A model generated the notes under the pieces. That model did not search any database and was not told the origin of the DNA. It saw only the letters and a program-made list of their open reading frames with translations. Source: Lachnospiraceae bacterium UBA3641 (GTDB lineage Bacteria; Bacillota; Clostridia; Lachnospirales; Lachnospiraceae). Taken from it: a stretch of 64,000 nt of DNA. Each line of letters opens with the position of its first letter. Within the stretch, counting starts at the first letter, position 1. A program made the position numbers and the translations under genes. Positions 35,959-44,410 of this stretch are shown here, one piece after another. Location of the stretch: the NCBI GenBank assembly GCA_002373875.1, contig DFKQ01000003.1:1-64000 (forward strand), in the 5' to 3' direction.

Positions 35959-36843
35959 TTGAACCATTTTATTTGTATAGTTATACTTCATTACAACAAT
36001 GCATATATGACAACCGAATACGTCAGTAATCTTAAGTCCTTGAATTGGAATAATTTACAATACCATATCATAGTAGTAGATAATGCTTCACCTGATAAGA
36101 GTGGAGAAATTCTGGAACAGCAGTACAGCGTTGATGATCATATAGATGTTATTTTGCTGCATGAAAATGAAGGATTTGCTCGTGGTAATAATGCTGGAAT
36201 ACAATATGCAGTTGCTAAATATGATTCTGATATTATAATAGTCTCAAATAATGATATATTAATATCTGACAAGGACTTTCCCGGTAAGATAATAAATGAG
36301 TATGAGCATTCTGGATTTGATGTATTTGGGCCGGATATTTTCAGCCTTTATCGTAATATCCATCAAAGCCCAATACGTAATATTTACTCTGAAGCAGAGG
36401 TAATTAAACAAAGAATTGCTGATATTGATAAAAAACTGAAGAAGCTGAAAATCATAGATAGGCTTGGAATATATGAACTGGTTCGAGGGATTAAGCGGTT
36501 AGTAAGGCCAGAGTATATAAGTGCAGAGAATTGGGATAAGAGGCAGGAGAATGTTGTGGTCCAAGGCGCTTTTTTTGCTATATCCAGGGGCTACCTTGAA
36601 GCCTACCCTGAGGGTTTATATCCTGGAACCTTTCTTTATATGGAAGAAGATATACTAAATTATAGGGTCATAAAAAGTGGGCTAAAAACAGTATATGAAC
36701 CAAGTATTAAAGTAAAGCATTTGGAAAGCGCTTCCACGCGCAATCTGTCTGGCAACAGATGCAAAAAGTATATTTTTGAATTAGAGCATATGAGAGAATC
36801 TTGCATGGAGATGATTAAATATCTTGAACAAAATGATAATTAG
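35959..36843 (+). CDS. GT2-family glycosyltransferase (rhamnosyltransferase-like)
   Basis: The 294-residue protein shows the GT-A pattern: ICIVILHYNNAYMTTEYV, YHIIVVDNASPDKSGEIL, NEGFARGNNAGIQYA and the metal-binding NN DI sequence, with VVQGAFFAISRGYLEAYP and YMEEDILNYRVI. It resembles WbbL-type transferases. It starts with TTG at 35959 after AAAAAGGAG. It is the last plus-strand gene of the island and faces the next gene. Confidence 0.88.
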   Translation: MNHFICIVILHYNNAYMTTEYVSNLKSLNWNNLQYHIIVVDNASPDKSGEILEQQYSVDDHIDVILLHENEGFARGNNAGIQYAVAKYDSDIIIVSNNDILISDKDFPGKIINEYEHSGFDVFGPDIFSLYRNIHQSPIRNIYSEAEVIKQRIADIDKKLKKLKIIDRLGIYELVRGIKRLVRPEYISAENWDKRQENVVVQGAFFAISRGYLEAYPEGLYPGTFLYMEEDILNYRVIKSGLKTVYEPSIKVKHLESASTRNLSGNRCKKYIFELEHMRESCMEMIKYLEQNDN

Positions 36844-36847
36844 GTTT

Positions 36848-37993
36848 TTATAAAGAAAGCAGACCATAGTTTTTAAGATATTGTTGTGCTATAACATCCC
36901 AATTAAATGTATCAGACAAACTGGTATTATCGAGATGAATTGCAAGCAGCTCTTCTTCAGAAATTGAGGAGTATTTTAATACGCTATCAATAACTGAATT
37001 ATCGGATGAACACATACTTATGCCAGGATGTCCGGCAAACAATTCATTTGCTTCCTCATCTCCTTCCGTAGTTACGATGGGTATTCCATGCGCCAGATAA
37101 GCAATGAAACTTCCGCGGCGCAGGGTCAGACCATCTTCATATAGCAATACAGCTATTTGACTGTGCTGCAGTTCATATGATACTTCTTCATCAGACAAAT
37201 ATCCTGTAACTTCTATGCTATTCTCAAGACCATATTGCTTTATCCACTTCCATACCTGCTTATGGTAGCTGCAGAAATGGTTGGTGCTTTCGGTTCCTAC
37301 ATCACCAATTATCTTAAAGGCAAATCTATTATCATCATCTTCGTCTTTGAGTTGTTTCCATATATCCAGCATACGTTCAATGCCTTTCCCGGGATAGACA
37401 GATCCGAAATAGGAAATAACTTTTTTATCTTCCGCGGGTACAAGACTGTCATCTACTACTGTTATGTTGGTGCCTATGTATGTGGGATGAACCCGGTTTT
37501 TAGCAATTTTGCCAACAATTTCACGGTCTTTCTTTGCAGGGACATATATGGAATCAGCACAAAACAGTATAGGCATGATCGCAACTTTTCGTAAAAAACG
37601 AGAACGTGTAAATTCATGAAGCCGTACATTTACCTTAATATCTGTTCCATAGCGTCTGTTATATCTGTGAACAAGGTATGGGATAAAGCTTGCCAGAAAG
37701 GTTTTTCCATAGAGATCCCCGGGATAATCCATATGAATTACCCTGATATTATTTTCATGAAGGATTTTATAAAGCTTTTGAATATTGCGCCTGTTTATAT
37801 GCCAGTTTGGCATAAGATCATACTTTACAGGACTGTTAACAGCTATTTTGTCAGTAACTATCGGAGTATCCGTGGTCAGCAGAATGATCCTGTCAGCCTC
37901 CATATTTTTTGCAAAAGAAGCAAGTGTGACTTTGGCACAAGCAGCAATACCTTCCTCATTTTCGGGATAACTTCCTGAAATATATAATAACAT
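36848..37993 (-). CDS. GT4-family glycosyltransferase
   Basis: The 381-residue protein has a GT-B pattern: LLYISGSYPENEEGIAACAK at the start, KVISYFGSVYPGKGIERMLD at about residues 190-209, VTGYLSDEEVSYELQHSQIA and EDGLTLRRGSFIAYLAHGIP in the C-terminal domain. It probably transfers a sugar to a lipid-linked glycan. It is convergent with the previous gene and separated from it by four bases, so it marks the right side of the island. Composition is intermediate between island and core. Confidence 0.85.
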   Translation of the reverse strand: MLLYISGSYPENEEGIAACAKVTLASFAKNMEADRIILLTTDTPIVTDKIAVNSPVKYDLMPNWHINRRNIQKLYKILHENNIRVIHMDYPGDLYGKTFLASFIPYLVHRYNRRYGTDIKVNVRLHEFTRSRFLRKVAIMPILFCADSIYVPAKKDREIVGKIAKNRVHPTYIGTNITVVDDSLVPAEDKKVISYFGSVYPGKGIERMLDIWKQLKDEDDDNRFAFKIIGDVGTESTNHFCSYHKQVWKWIKQYGLENSIEVTGYLSDEEVSYELQHSQIAVLLYEDGLTLRRGSFIAYLAHGIPIVTTEGDEEANELFAGHPGISMCSSDNSVIDSVLKYSSISEEELLAIHLDNTSLSDTFNWDVIAQQYLKNYGLLSL

Positions 37994-38111
37994 GATCAGC
38001 CTCGTGAATTAATTGTTCTGATTCAGTATATCATATGTCTTTATTTGATAAAACAGGTGATGTGTGCTAATTTAGCATATATAGATTTGGAAGGGTTCGC
38101 GAAATATCGCA

Positions 38112-38140
38112 TTGCGATTCACCCGCAGACAAAGTATAAT
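38112..38140 (+). promoter_or_regulatory. Sigma-A-type promoter
   Basis: TTGCGA (38112-38117) and TATAAT (38135-38140) are 17 bases apart. The FdtA-like gene starts 78 bases later, so the leader is longish. Confidence 0.65.
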
Positions 38141-38217
38141 GATTAAAGTTTTGAACAAATATAAAAGATATAAACTACAGAATTTTGAAGATTTGAAGAT
38201 CTGATGGGAACATAACT

Positions 38218-38646
38218 ATGACGAATATAAAAGACCAATACAGGGTAATCGAATTCGGGGAATACGGGGATGAGCGCGGTAATCTGGTGGTTGCCGAATG
38301 CGGCGGTATAGATGTACCCTTCGATGTAAAGCGTGTATTTTATATTTATGGAAGTGACAGCACGGTTGTGAGGGGAAGCCATGCCAACAAGAGAACCGAA
38401 TTCGTATTGATAAATGTTGCCGGGTCCAGCAAAGTCAGGATTGATAACGGCAGGGAAACAGATGTTGTGGAGCTTAACAGACCCCGAATGGGACTTTTCA
38501 TACCGGCAATGCTATGGAAGGATATGTATGATTTTTCCGAGGATTCGGTTCTGCTGGTACTGGCCAGTGAGCATTACGACGGGAATGAGTATATAAGAGA
38601 TCATGATGAGTATGTCAGGATGGTTTTGGATTCCAAGTTTGATTAA
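38218..38646 (+). CDS. FdtA/WxcM-like sugar 3,4-ketoisomerase (cupin)
   Basis: The 142-residue cupin has RVIEFGEYGDERGNLVVAE, FDVKRVFYIYGS, VVRGSHANKRTEFVLINVAG and RPRMGLFIPAMLWKDMYDFS. These are the features of FdtA/QdtA, which convert dTDP-4-keto-6-deoxyglucose to its 3-keto isomer for amino-deoxysugar synthesis. The catalytic His-Xn and Lys region (GSHANK) is intact. No dTDP-sugar genes are nearby, so its partners lie elsewhere. It has core-like composition and its own promoter. Confidence 0.88.
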   Translation: MTNIKDQYRVIEFGEYGDERGNLVVAECGGIDVPFDVKRVFYIYGSDSTVVRGSHANKRTEFVLINVAGSSKVRIDNGRETDVVELNRPRMGLFIPAMLWKDMYDFSEDSVLLVLASEHYDGNEYIRDHDEYVRMVLDSKFD

Positions 38647-38669
38647 TGCCGGTCGTTGAGAGTGCAGTT

Positions 38670-39581
38670 CTACGGACACATTATCTTAACGGCCTTGTTT
38701 ATGATCCCGATGTTTGCAATCTTACAGGAACCGCCGTATTCTCCGTCAAGGGTCCATTCGGTTTCCCGATCCATATGCACCTCTACCTTGGAGGCCTGAA
38801 GGCTTAAGATGGATGGTGAATTAAGGTCGTGATTCATAAATGCCTGGCGGATAAGGTCAAGATCCTGTATGTTTTTCGGAGTCCTGATAAACACAAGCTC
38901 TAACAGCCCGTCATTCATCCTGGCCGTAGAAGGCACGATGTTGGTAAGTCCTCCCACCGATAAGGTATTACCCGCAAATCCGAAGATAAAATCATCTTCA
39001 TATACGCGCTCACCGACTAAAACCCCGGCATGCACCGACATATCGCTGAAATGTATAAGATCCGTTGTCTTTATGATCTCAAGAAGATAAGCACCGAAGC
39101 CAAACAGGTTTTTCAGGGTCTGGTCTGTGCTGTAGCTTGCCTTGGTGAAGAGGCCGAAGGCCGCAACATACGAGAACACGTTGCTGTTGAATACTCCGGC
39201 ATCTATCTCCTTGATCTTGCCGTTTACTATTGTCTCCGCTGCTTCTATTGGATTTTTTGGTATCATCAGTGAGGAGGCAAAATCATTCACGGTGCCGTAG
39301 GGAATGTATCCGCAGGGTACGTCCGATCCGTTTTTGAGCATGCCCGCAAACAGCTCGTGCAGCATTCCGTCGCCGCCACCCGTCACGACAATATCGTATT
39401 CACCCGCATGCACTCCGATGAACTCCTGTCCTTCCGCATGGGCCAGGGTCGGATGCACGGTAACATCATATCCGTAGCTTGTGAACCTCCACAATATATC
39501 CGACAGCGACTGTGTTATCTCACCGCGGCCTGAGTGGGGATTATATATAAAAAGCATTTTATTTCGTTTTTTACCTGTCAT
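38670..39581 (-). CDS. Diacylglycerol/lipid kinase (DagK/YegS/BmrU family)
   Basis: The 303-residue protein has LFIYNPHSGRGE, DIVVTGGGDGMLHELFAGM and CGYIPYGTVNDFASSLMIP in its N-terminal kinase domain, with a C-terminal beta-sandwich ending in TLDGEYGG. It phosphorylates diacylglycerol or a related lipid with ATP. A TTG start 18 bases earlier is possible, but ATG 39581 follows GGAG at the best spacing. It is divergent from the Sua5 gene. Confidence 0.92.
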   Translation of the reverse strand: MTGKKRNKMLFIYNPHSGRGEITQSLSDILWRFTSYGYDVTVHPTLAHAEGQEFIGVHAGEYDIVVTGGGDGMLHELFAGMLKNGSDVPCGYIPYGTVNDFASSLMIPKNPIEAAETIVNGKIKEIDAGVFNSNVFSYVAAFGLFTKASYSTDQTLKNLFGFGAYLLEIIKTTDLIHFSDMSVHAGVLVGERVYEDDFIFGFAGNTLSVGGLTNIVPSTARMNDGLLELVFIRTPKNIQDLDLIRQAFMNHDLNSPSILSLQASKVEVHMDRETEWTLDGEYGGSCKIANIGIINKAVKIMCP

Positions 39582-39655
39582 ACGGTGCTCCTGATACAAA
39601 AATTGATCATTATGATTATAGCATAATTCGGGATTTCATGATATATTAATTCAGT

Positions 39656-40711
39656 ATGCAAACAACAGTGGTCAAAGTCGATGAAAACTGCATAAAATCC
39701 GGGGATATGACTGAGGCCGGAAGGATCATAAGGGAGGGTGGACTTGTGGCCTTTCCCACAGAGACCGTGTACGGCCTGGGAGGGGATGCATTAAATCCCG
39801 GTGCATCACGGAAGATATATGCGGCCAAGGGGCGTCCGTCGGATAATCCCCTGATCGTCCATATATACAGGATGGAAGATCTTTACAGGATCGCTGAGGA
39901 TGTAAGTGACAGTGCTGTAAAGCTGGCGGGGAAGTTCTGGCCGGGTCCGCTTACAATGATCTTTAAGAAAAAGGATGCTGTTCCGGCTGAAACCACGGGA
40001 GGACTTGATACGGTCGCGGTAAGGATGCCCTCCAACAAGATAGCTGCTGAGTTCATCAGGGCTGCGGGGGGATTCATTGCGGCGCCCTCTGCCAATCTGT
40101 CGGGCAGGCCGTCTCCGACAGAGGCTTCCCACGTTGTGGAGGATATGACGGGACGTATTGATATGATAATAGACGGCGGTCCATCAGTCATTGGGCTCGA
40201 ATCAACCATAGTCGATATGACAGAGCCCGTTCCCATGATCCTGAGACCGGGTTATGTCACGGGGAAGATGGTAAGGGAGACGGTTGGTGATGTTTCATAT
40301 GATCCTGCGGTTTTCGGTGAGGTCAATGAAGGCATGCGCCCTAAGGCTCCGGGTATGAAGTACAGGCATTACGCGCCGAAGGGTGAGCTTACGATAATTA
40401 AGGGTGACAGGGATGCAGTCATCCGGTATATGAAGGATGCACTTGATAAGGGCCTTAAGGAGGGCCATCGGGTGGGGATCATAGCAACGGAAGAAACCCG
40501 GGATAATTACGGGAACGCAACTCTTCTCATGAACATGGGCGCAAGGGATGATGAGGATGAGATCGCCCGACACCTCTATGCGGTCTTGAGAAGGTGTGAT
40601 GAAGAGGATATAGATCTTATTTATTCCGAGGATTTTTCCACTCCCCGGATAGGTCAGGCCATCATGAACAGGCTTATCAAGGCGGCCGGCCACAGCCTTG
40701 TGGAAGTGTAG
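39656..40711 (+). CDS. Threonylcarbamoyl-AMP synthase (Sua5 type)
   Basis: The 351-residue protein has the YrdC domain, with GGLVAFPTETVYGLGGDALN (about residues 28-47), KGRPSDNPLIVHI, FWPGPLTMIFKK and FIAAPSANLSGRPSPT. A linker and a C-terminal Sua5 domain (about 215-351) follow. It makes threonylcarbamoyl-AMP for the t6A37 modification of ANN-decoding tRNAs. The two-domain length fits Sua5 rather than short YrdC/TsaC. Confidence 0.95.
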   Translation: MQTTVVKVDENCIKSGDMTEAGRIIREGGLVAFPTETVYGLGGDALNPGASRKIYAAKGRPSDNPLIVHIYRMEDLYRIAEDVSDSAVKLAGKFWPGPLTMIFKKKDAVPAETTGGLDTVAVRMPSNKIAAEFIRAAGGFIAAPSANLSGRPSPTEASHVVEDMTGRIDMIIDGGPSVIGLESTIVDMTEPVPMILRPGYVTGKMVRETVGDVSYDPAVFGEVNEGMRPKAPGMKYRHYAPKGELTIIKGDRDAVIRYMKDALDKGLKEGHRVGIIATEETRDNYGNATLLMNMGARDDEDEIARHLYAVLRRCDEEDIDLIYSEDFSTPRIGQAIMNRLIKAAGHSLVEV

Positions 40712-40758
40712 AGGTATTCAATAGTTACTGTATTCTAGATAAACAGGAGGATAAAAGT

Positions 40759-41211
40759 ATGAAAATTGCAATAGGCTGCGATCACGGTGCTTTTGACATG
40801 AAGCTTCTGATCATGGAACATCTTAAGGAGCAGGGACATGAGATTAAGGATTTCGGCAGTTTCGACAGGAATTCCATCGACTACCCGGCTATAGGAAGGG
40901 CAACGGCTGAGGCTGTGGCAAGCGGTGAGTGTGAAAAGGGCATAGTGCTGTGTACGACGGGCATCGGTATTTCCATAGTAGCCAACAAGGTAAAGGGTAT
41001 AAGGGCAGCCCTGTGCAATGACTGTACCAGTGCCCGGCTTACAAGGATGCACAATGATGCCAATGTTCTGGCTCTTGGCGGAGGGGTCATCGGTCCCAAC
41101 CTCGCGCTTGATATCGTAGATATTTTCTTTTCAACCGAATTCTCGCAGGAGGAGAAGCATGTCCGTAGGCTGTCACAGGTTGCGGCTATAGAAGATGAAT
41201 TCTATTCATGA
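40759..41211 (+). CDS. rpiB: Ribose-5-phosphate isomerase B
   Basis: The 150-residue protein has IAIGCDHGAFDMK at its start, IDYPAIGRATAEAVASGE and GIVLCTTGIGISIVANKVKG with the catalytic cysteine near residue 65, then RAALCNDCTSARLTRMHNDA. It interconverts ribose-5-phosphate and ribulose-5-phosphate. An AGGAGG site precedes the ATG. It follows the Sua5 gene by 47 bases. Confidence 0.96.
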   Translation: MKIAIGCDHGAFDMKLLIMEHLKEQGHEIKDFGSFDRNSIDYPAIGRATAEAVASGECEKGIVLCTTGIGISIVANKVKGIRAALCNDCTSARLTRMHNDANVLALGGGVIGPNLALDIVDIFFSTEFSQEEKHVRRLSQVAAIEDEFYS

Positions 41212-41257
41212 TCCTTTAGGACTTGAAGTATGACCGGCAATTATGGGAGATAGTACA

Positions 41258-41743
41258 ATGAGTGACAAGAGAGAAGATTACATTTCATGGGATGAATATT
41301 TTATGGGTGTCGCCATGCTGTCGGGAATGAGGAGCAAGGATCCCAATACCCAGGTGGGTGCCTGTATCGTCAGTCAGGATAACAAGATACTGTCTATGGG
41401 ATATAACGGTTTTCCCATTGGCTGTTCGGATGATGACTTTCCCTGGTGCAGGGTTGGTGATCCTCTTAACAATAAGTATTTTTATACGACCCACAGCGAG
41501 CTTAACGCGATCCTTAACTACAGGGGCGGAACCCTTGATGGAGCCAAGCTGTATGTGACGCTCTTTCCATGCAATGAGTGCGCCAAGGCCATCATACAGT
41601 CGGGTATCAAGACCATAGTTTACGACTGTAACAAATACGAGAACGAGCCGAGTACCATCGCTTCAAGGAGGATGCTTGATGCTGCCGGTGTGAGATATTA
41701 TCAATACAAGCACACAGACAGAGAGGTTACGCTAAAGCTGTGA
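41258..41743 (+). CDS. dCMP deaminase
   Basis: The 161-residue protein has the deaminase zinc motifs: THSELNAILNY (His and catalytic Glu) and PCNECAKAIIQSG (the Pro-Cys-x-x-Cys pair). RSKDPNTQVGACIV lies near the start, as in dCMP deaminase/ComEB. It converts dCMP to dUMP for thymidylate synthesis. ATG 41258 follows GGGAGA; an in-frame ATG 15 bases earlier lacks a site. Confidence 0.93.
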   Translation: MSDKREDYISWDEYFMGVAMLSGMRSKDPNTQVGACIVSQDNKILSMGYNGFPIGCSDDDFPWCRVGDPLNNKYFYTTHSELNAILNYRGGTLDGAKLYVTLFPCNECAKAIIQSGIKTIVYDCNKYENEPSTIASRRMLDAAGVRYYQYKHTDREVTLKL

Positions 41744-42903
41744 TAAGATGGAGAACTATCTGTAAAAAATCAATATGCATCCTGCTTATCATGGGCGCAG
41801 GACTTTTGACCGTGCCTGCCGGTGTCAGTGCCGAAACGACTTCCGAGAAGATCAAGAAGGCTGAGGAACTCAAGAAGGAGACCGAGCAGCAGAAGAAGGC
41901 CGTGGAGGATAAGAAGGAAGATCTTGAGGACACAAGGGAACAGCTTCAGGATTACCTCAATAAGCTGAACAGCGAACTTGAGGATATAAGCGACAACCTT
42001 GCCAAGATCGAGGCCAGAATGGGAGATAAACAGGCCGAGATCGTTCAGGCCAAGCTGGATATCGAAACAGCCAAGATAGAAGAGGACAGGCAGTACGAGC
42101 TTATGAAGCGGCATTTAAGGGCTGTTTACGAGAAGGGTGATCCCACCCTCTTATCCACCTTCCTGCAGACCGCGAACTACGCGGACTTCCTAAATAAGGC
42201 TGAGTATGTGGGGAAGCTTGAGGATTATGACCGCAAGCTGTTTGACCTGCTGGTTGAGCAGAGGAAGACCGTGGAGGAGAAGGAAGAGATCCTTAATAAG
42301 GAAATCGAGCAGCTTGATGAGCTTATGGATGAGGCCAAGGCTGAGAAAAATAAGGTCTCGACCCTTGTCAATTCCACATCGGGGACCATAGCGGCAACGG
42401 ACGGAGCCATAACCGCTACCGAGATAGAACAGAAGGCCTATGAATCGGAGATCAAGGAGCAGGAAGCCAATCTCTCGGCCCTTAAGAAACAGCTTAAGGA
42501 AGAAAAGGAGCTCAGTGAAAGAGCTAACAGGATGGCGTGGAGCAATACCGGTGATCTGGGATTTGATGTGAGCGACAGGGAGCTTCTGGCCTGCCTTATT
42601 TTCTGCGAGGCCGGCAACCAGCCCTATATAGGCCAGGTGGCCGTGGGGTCGGTAGTCATAAACCGTATGAGAAGCGCGGCCTTTCCCAATACCATGGTGG
42701 GAGTTATCTACCAGAAAAGGCAGTTCTCACCTGTGGCGAGCGGAAGACTGGCCACAAGGCTGTCACTTGGTGCTACGGAATCCTGCTACAGGGCTGCCGA
42801 TGAGGCAATGGCAGGTTCACAGCCTGTAGGCAACTGCCTCTTCTTCAGGACGGTGATCCCGCAGATTCAGGGAACGATAATAGGGGGTCATGTTTTTTAT
42901 TAA
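41740..42903 (+). CDS. Secreted coiled-coil protein with SleB-type cell-wall hydrolase domain
   Basis: The 387-residue protein has a signal peptide (residues about 1-31, ending VSA). A long coiled coil (about 35-265, rich in Lys, Glu and Gln) resembles the N-terminal part of CwlO/PcsB. The last 130 residues match the hydrolase_2/SleB/CwlJ fold: RELLACLIFCEAGNQPYIGQ, VAVGSVVINRMRS and GNCLFFRT. It should cut peptidoglycan outside the cell, perhaps in division or growth control. The GTG start overlaps the preceding stop by four bases. A structured repeat follows its stop codon directly. Confidence 0.88.
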   Translation: MIRWRTICKKSICILLIMGAGLLTVPAGVSAETTSEKIKKAEELKKETEQQKKAVEDKKEDLEDTREQLQDYLNKLNSELEDISDNLAKIEARMGDKQAEIVQAKLDIETAKIEEDRQYELMKRHLRAVYEKGDPTLLSTFLQTANYADFLNKAEYVGKLEDYDRKLFDLLVEQRKTVEEKEEILNKEIEQLDELMDEAKAEKNKVSTLVNSTSGTIAATDGAITATEIEQKAYESEIKEQEANLSALKKQLKEEKELSERANRMAWSNTGDLGFDVSDRELLACLIFCEAGNQPYIGQVAVGSVVINRMRSAAFPNTMVGVIYQKRQFSPVASGRLATRLSLGATESCYRAADEAMAGSQPVGNCLFFRTVIPQIQGTIIGGHVFY

Positions 42904-42998
42904 TGATCATAAGGAGGGACCCATTTATGGGAGGATTCCTTATGATGCCTTAGCGGCGAGCGTATCAAAGAAATCCGTAAGGATTTCTACATTATCTG
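42904..42998 (+). repeat. Structured repeat, copy A (full length)
   Basis: Right after the stop codon, ATCATAAGGA (42906-42915) pairs with TCCTTATGAT (42937-42946) around an inner CCCAT/ATGGG stem. The linker holds ATG ATG CCT TAG and CGGCGAGCGTATC, then AGAAATCC/GGATTTCT (42969-42988) with a GTAA loop. It overlaps the stop codon of the opposing DUF402 gene. Confidence 0.85.
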
Positions 42999-43481
42999 GT
43001 GTGGTAATGCATATTCATTTATCCGATGCTTATATGTTTCGAAATCCTGACTGTAGACTATCTTGAGCAGCTTATCAAGGCTCCTGAGCAGGATTATGAT
43101 ATCTTCCTTGGGAAGCTTGCCTTCTTCGAGGGCCTGAGCGATCTCGTCGATATCAACAACCTTGACATGACCGTCGGGAAACATGATGACATCAGCTAAA
43201 AGATCCGTGAAAACATAGGTGTTTGAGTCCTTATCGTAATCGGTCTTTATAATGTCGCAATACCAATACATCAGAGAGTCATCTTCGCGGAGGAACTTGC
43301 TGACCTTGTAACCCTCCTTAAGGAAATAGCATGAATAACCGTGATGGAGATTCTTCTTGGGATGAAGAGTATTCCATTTGGTCATTATCATGTCTTCGTT
43401 CATCTCCAGGATGATGTCATCAACCAGGGGAACACACTCATCGGGTATTAACCGTTTTCTGTACAGCAGGGGTGTATCCAT
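42987..43481 (-). CDS. DUF402-family protein
   Basis: The 164-residue protein matches DUF402: YSCYFLKEGYKVSKFLREDD, LMYWYCDIIKTDYDKD and TYVFTDLLADVIMFPDGHVK, then KVVDIDEIAQALEEGKL. Related proteins (Ntdp/SCO4506-like) hydrolyse nucleoside di- or triphosphates with divalent metal; others are of unknown activity. A GGAGG site precedes its ATG. Its stop codon lies in the terminal hairpin of structured repeat copy A. Confidence 0.85.
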   Translation of the reverse strand: MDTPLLYRKRLIPDECVPLVDDIILEMNEDMIMTKWNTLHPKKNLHHGYSCYFLKEGYKVSKFLREDDSLMYWYCDIIKTDYDKDSNTYVFTDLLADVIMFPDGHVKVVDIDEIAQALEEGKLPKEDIIILLRSLDKLLKIVYSQDFETYKHRINEYALPHQIM

Positions 43482-43566
43482 AAATGATCCTCCGAATATG
43501 ACCGGTCAGTTACAATTTTTTTCTGTAAGTATAACAATATATTAGTGGTTTGTCTAACAAATAATG

Positions 43567-43595
43567 TGGACAATCAGGTAAAAAACTGATATATT
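43567..43595 (+). promoter_or_regulatory. Promoter of the ATP synthase operon
   Basis: TGGACA (43567-43572) and TATATT (43590-43595) are 17 bases apart, with TG one base before the -10 box. It lies 100 bases before the first operon gene. Confidence 0.65.
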
Positions 43596-43648
43596 TATTG
43601 CTGTACTGTTGAAGCAATGGCAGATAATTATGCTTAGGAGTATATATT

Positions 43649-43667
43649 GCAAGTACGGGGTACTTGC
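43649..43667 (+). repeat. Hairpin in the atp leader (structured-repeat-like, copy F)
   Basis: GCAAGTAC (43649-43656) and GTACTTGC (43660-43667) form a perfect stem with a GGG loop, followed by CAGCGAGC. The stem resembles the terminal hairpin of the structured repeats. It lies 28 bases before the first start codon. Confidence 0.6.
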
Positions 43668-43694
43668 CAGCGAGCAATTCAAGAGGATACAGAA

Positions 43695-43994
43695 GTGAAT
43701 TACGATAAAGGTGTATACCGTTCTCTTGCACAGATATTACAATTCGGGATCAACATGCTGGTCCCCATTATCCTGTGTACTTTCATCGGGATCTACCTTG
43801 ACAGGATACTGGGCACGTCATTTATTGTTATCATTCTGTTTTTTCTTGGAGCAATAGCGGGCGGACGCAATGTATACATTTTTGCCAGGCAGATATATAA
43901 GAAACCGCCGGTTCATGATGATGTCAAGGTCAGGGGCTCTAACTATGATGAATCCAAGAGGCCGAAGATCGAAGGCAGGGACCGGGAGTCATGA
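43695..43994 (+). CDS. atpZ: AtpZ/AtpI-like F-ATPase accessory protein
   Basis: The 99-residue protein has two membrane helices (about residues 13-35 and 44-66) around YLDRILGTS and ends in a charged tail. It matches the AtpZ/ATPase gene 1 family that precedes atpI in many Gram-positive operons and has been linked to cation transport and ATPase assembly. GTG 43695 is preferred, after AGAGG; a longer upstream frame passes through the leader hairpin. Confidence 0.85.
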   Translation: MNYDKGVYRSLAQILQFGINMLVPIILCTFIGIYLDRILGTSFIVIILFFLGAIAGGRNVYIFARQIYKKPPVHDDVKVRGSNYDESKRPKIEGRDRES

Positions 43995-44410
43995 TCGCTA
44001 AGCTTCGCGCCAATACCACACTGAAGGAGCTTATAGCCGGTGCCGCTGCTTACTGTATCGTATGGGAGATTTTTCTTCTTATCCTTACGGAGAGGAAGCT
44101 GTATCACTCAATAGGGCTCTTGGCAGGTCTTATCGTGTGCGTTATCCTTGCCGTAAGCATGGCGGATTCCATTGATGTTGCCGTTATGCTTGATGAGAAG
44201 GGAGCCAGGGCCTACATTCAGAAGAAGGCTTCGCTAAGGTATATCCTTGTATGCGCTGTCATTGTGCTGTTGGCGCTTTCGGGATTCGGCAACCCGCTGA
44301 CCTTTTTTGCCGGAATAATGGGGCTTAAGACAGGGGCATATATTCAGCCCTTTACACATAAAGCATTTAAGAAGATAAGTAATAAGAGAGGTGAAACCGT
44401 AGATGAGTAA
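43991..44410 (+). CDS. atpI: ATP synthase subunit I
   Basis: The 139-residue protein has about four hydrophobic segments and the ATP-synt_I layout. The final GIMGLKTGAYIQPFTHKAF is typical of the family. Subunit I helps assemble the c-ring. It overlaps atpZ by four bases and atpB by eight, so translation is coupled. Confidence 0.85.
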   Translation: MIAKLRANTTLKELIAGAAAYCIVWEIFLLILTERKLYHSIGLLAGLIVCVILAVSMADSIDVAVMLDEKGARAYIQKKASLRYILVCAVIVLLALSGFGNPLTFFAGIMGLKTGAYIQPFTHKAFKKISNKRGETVDE

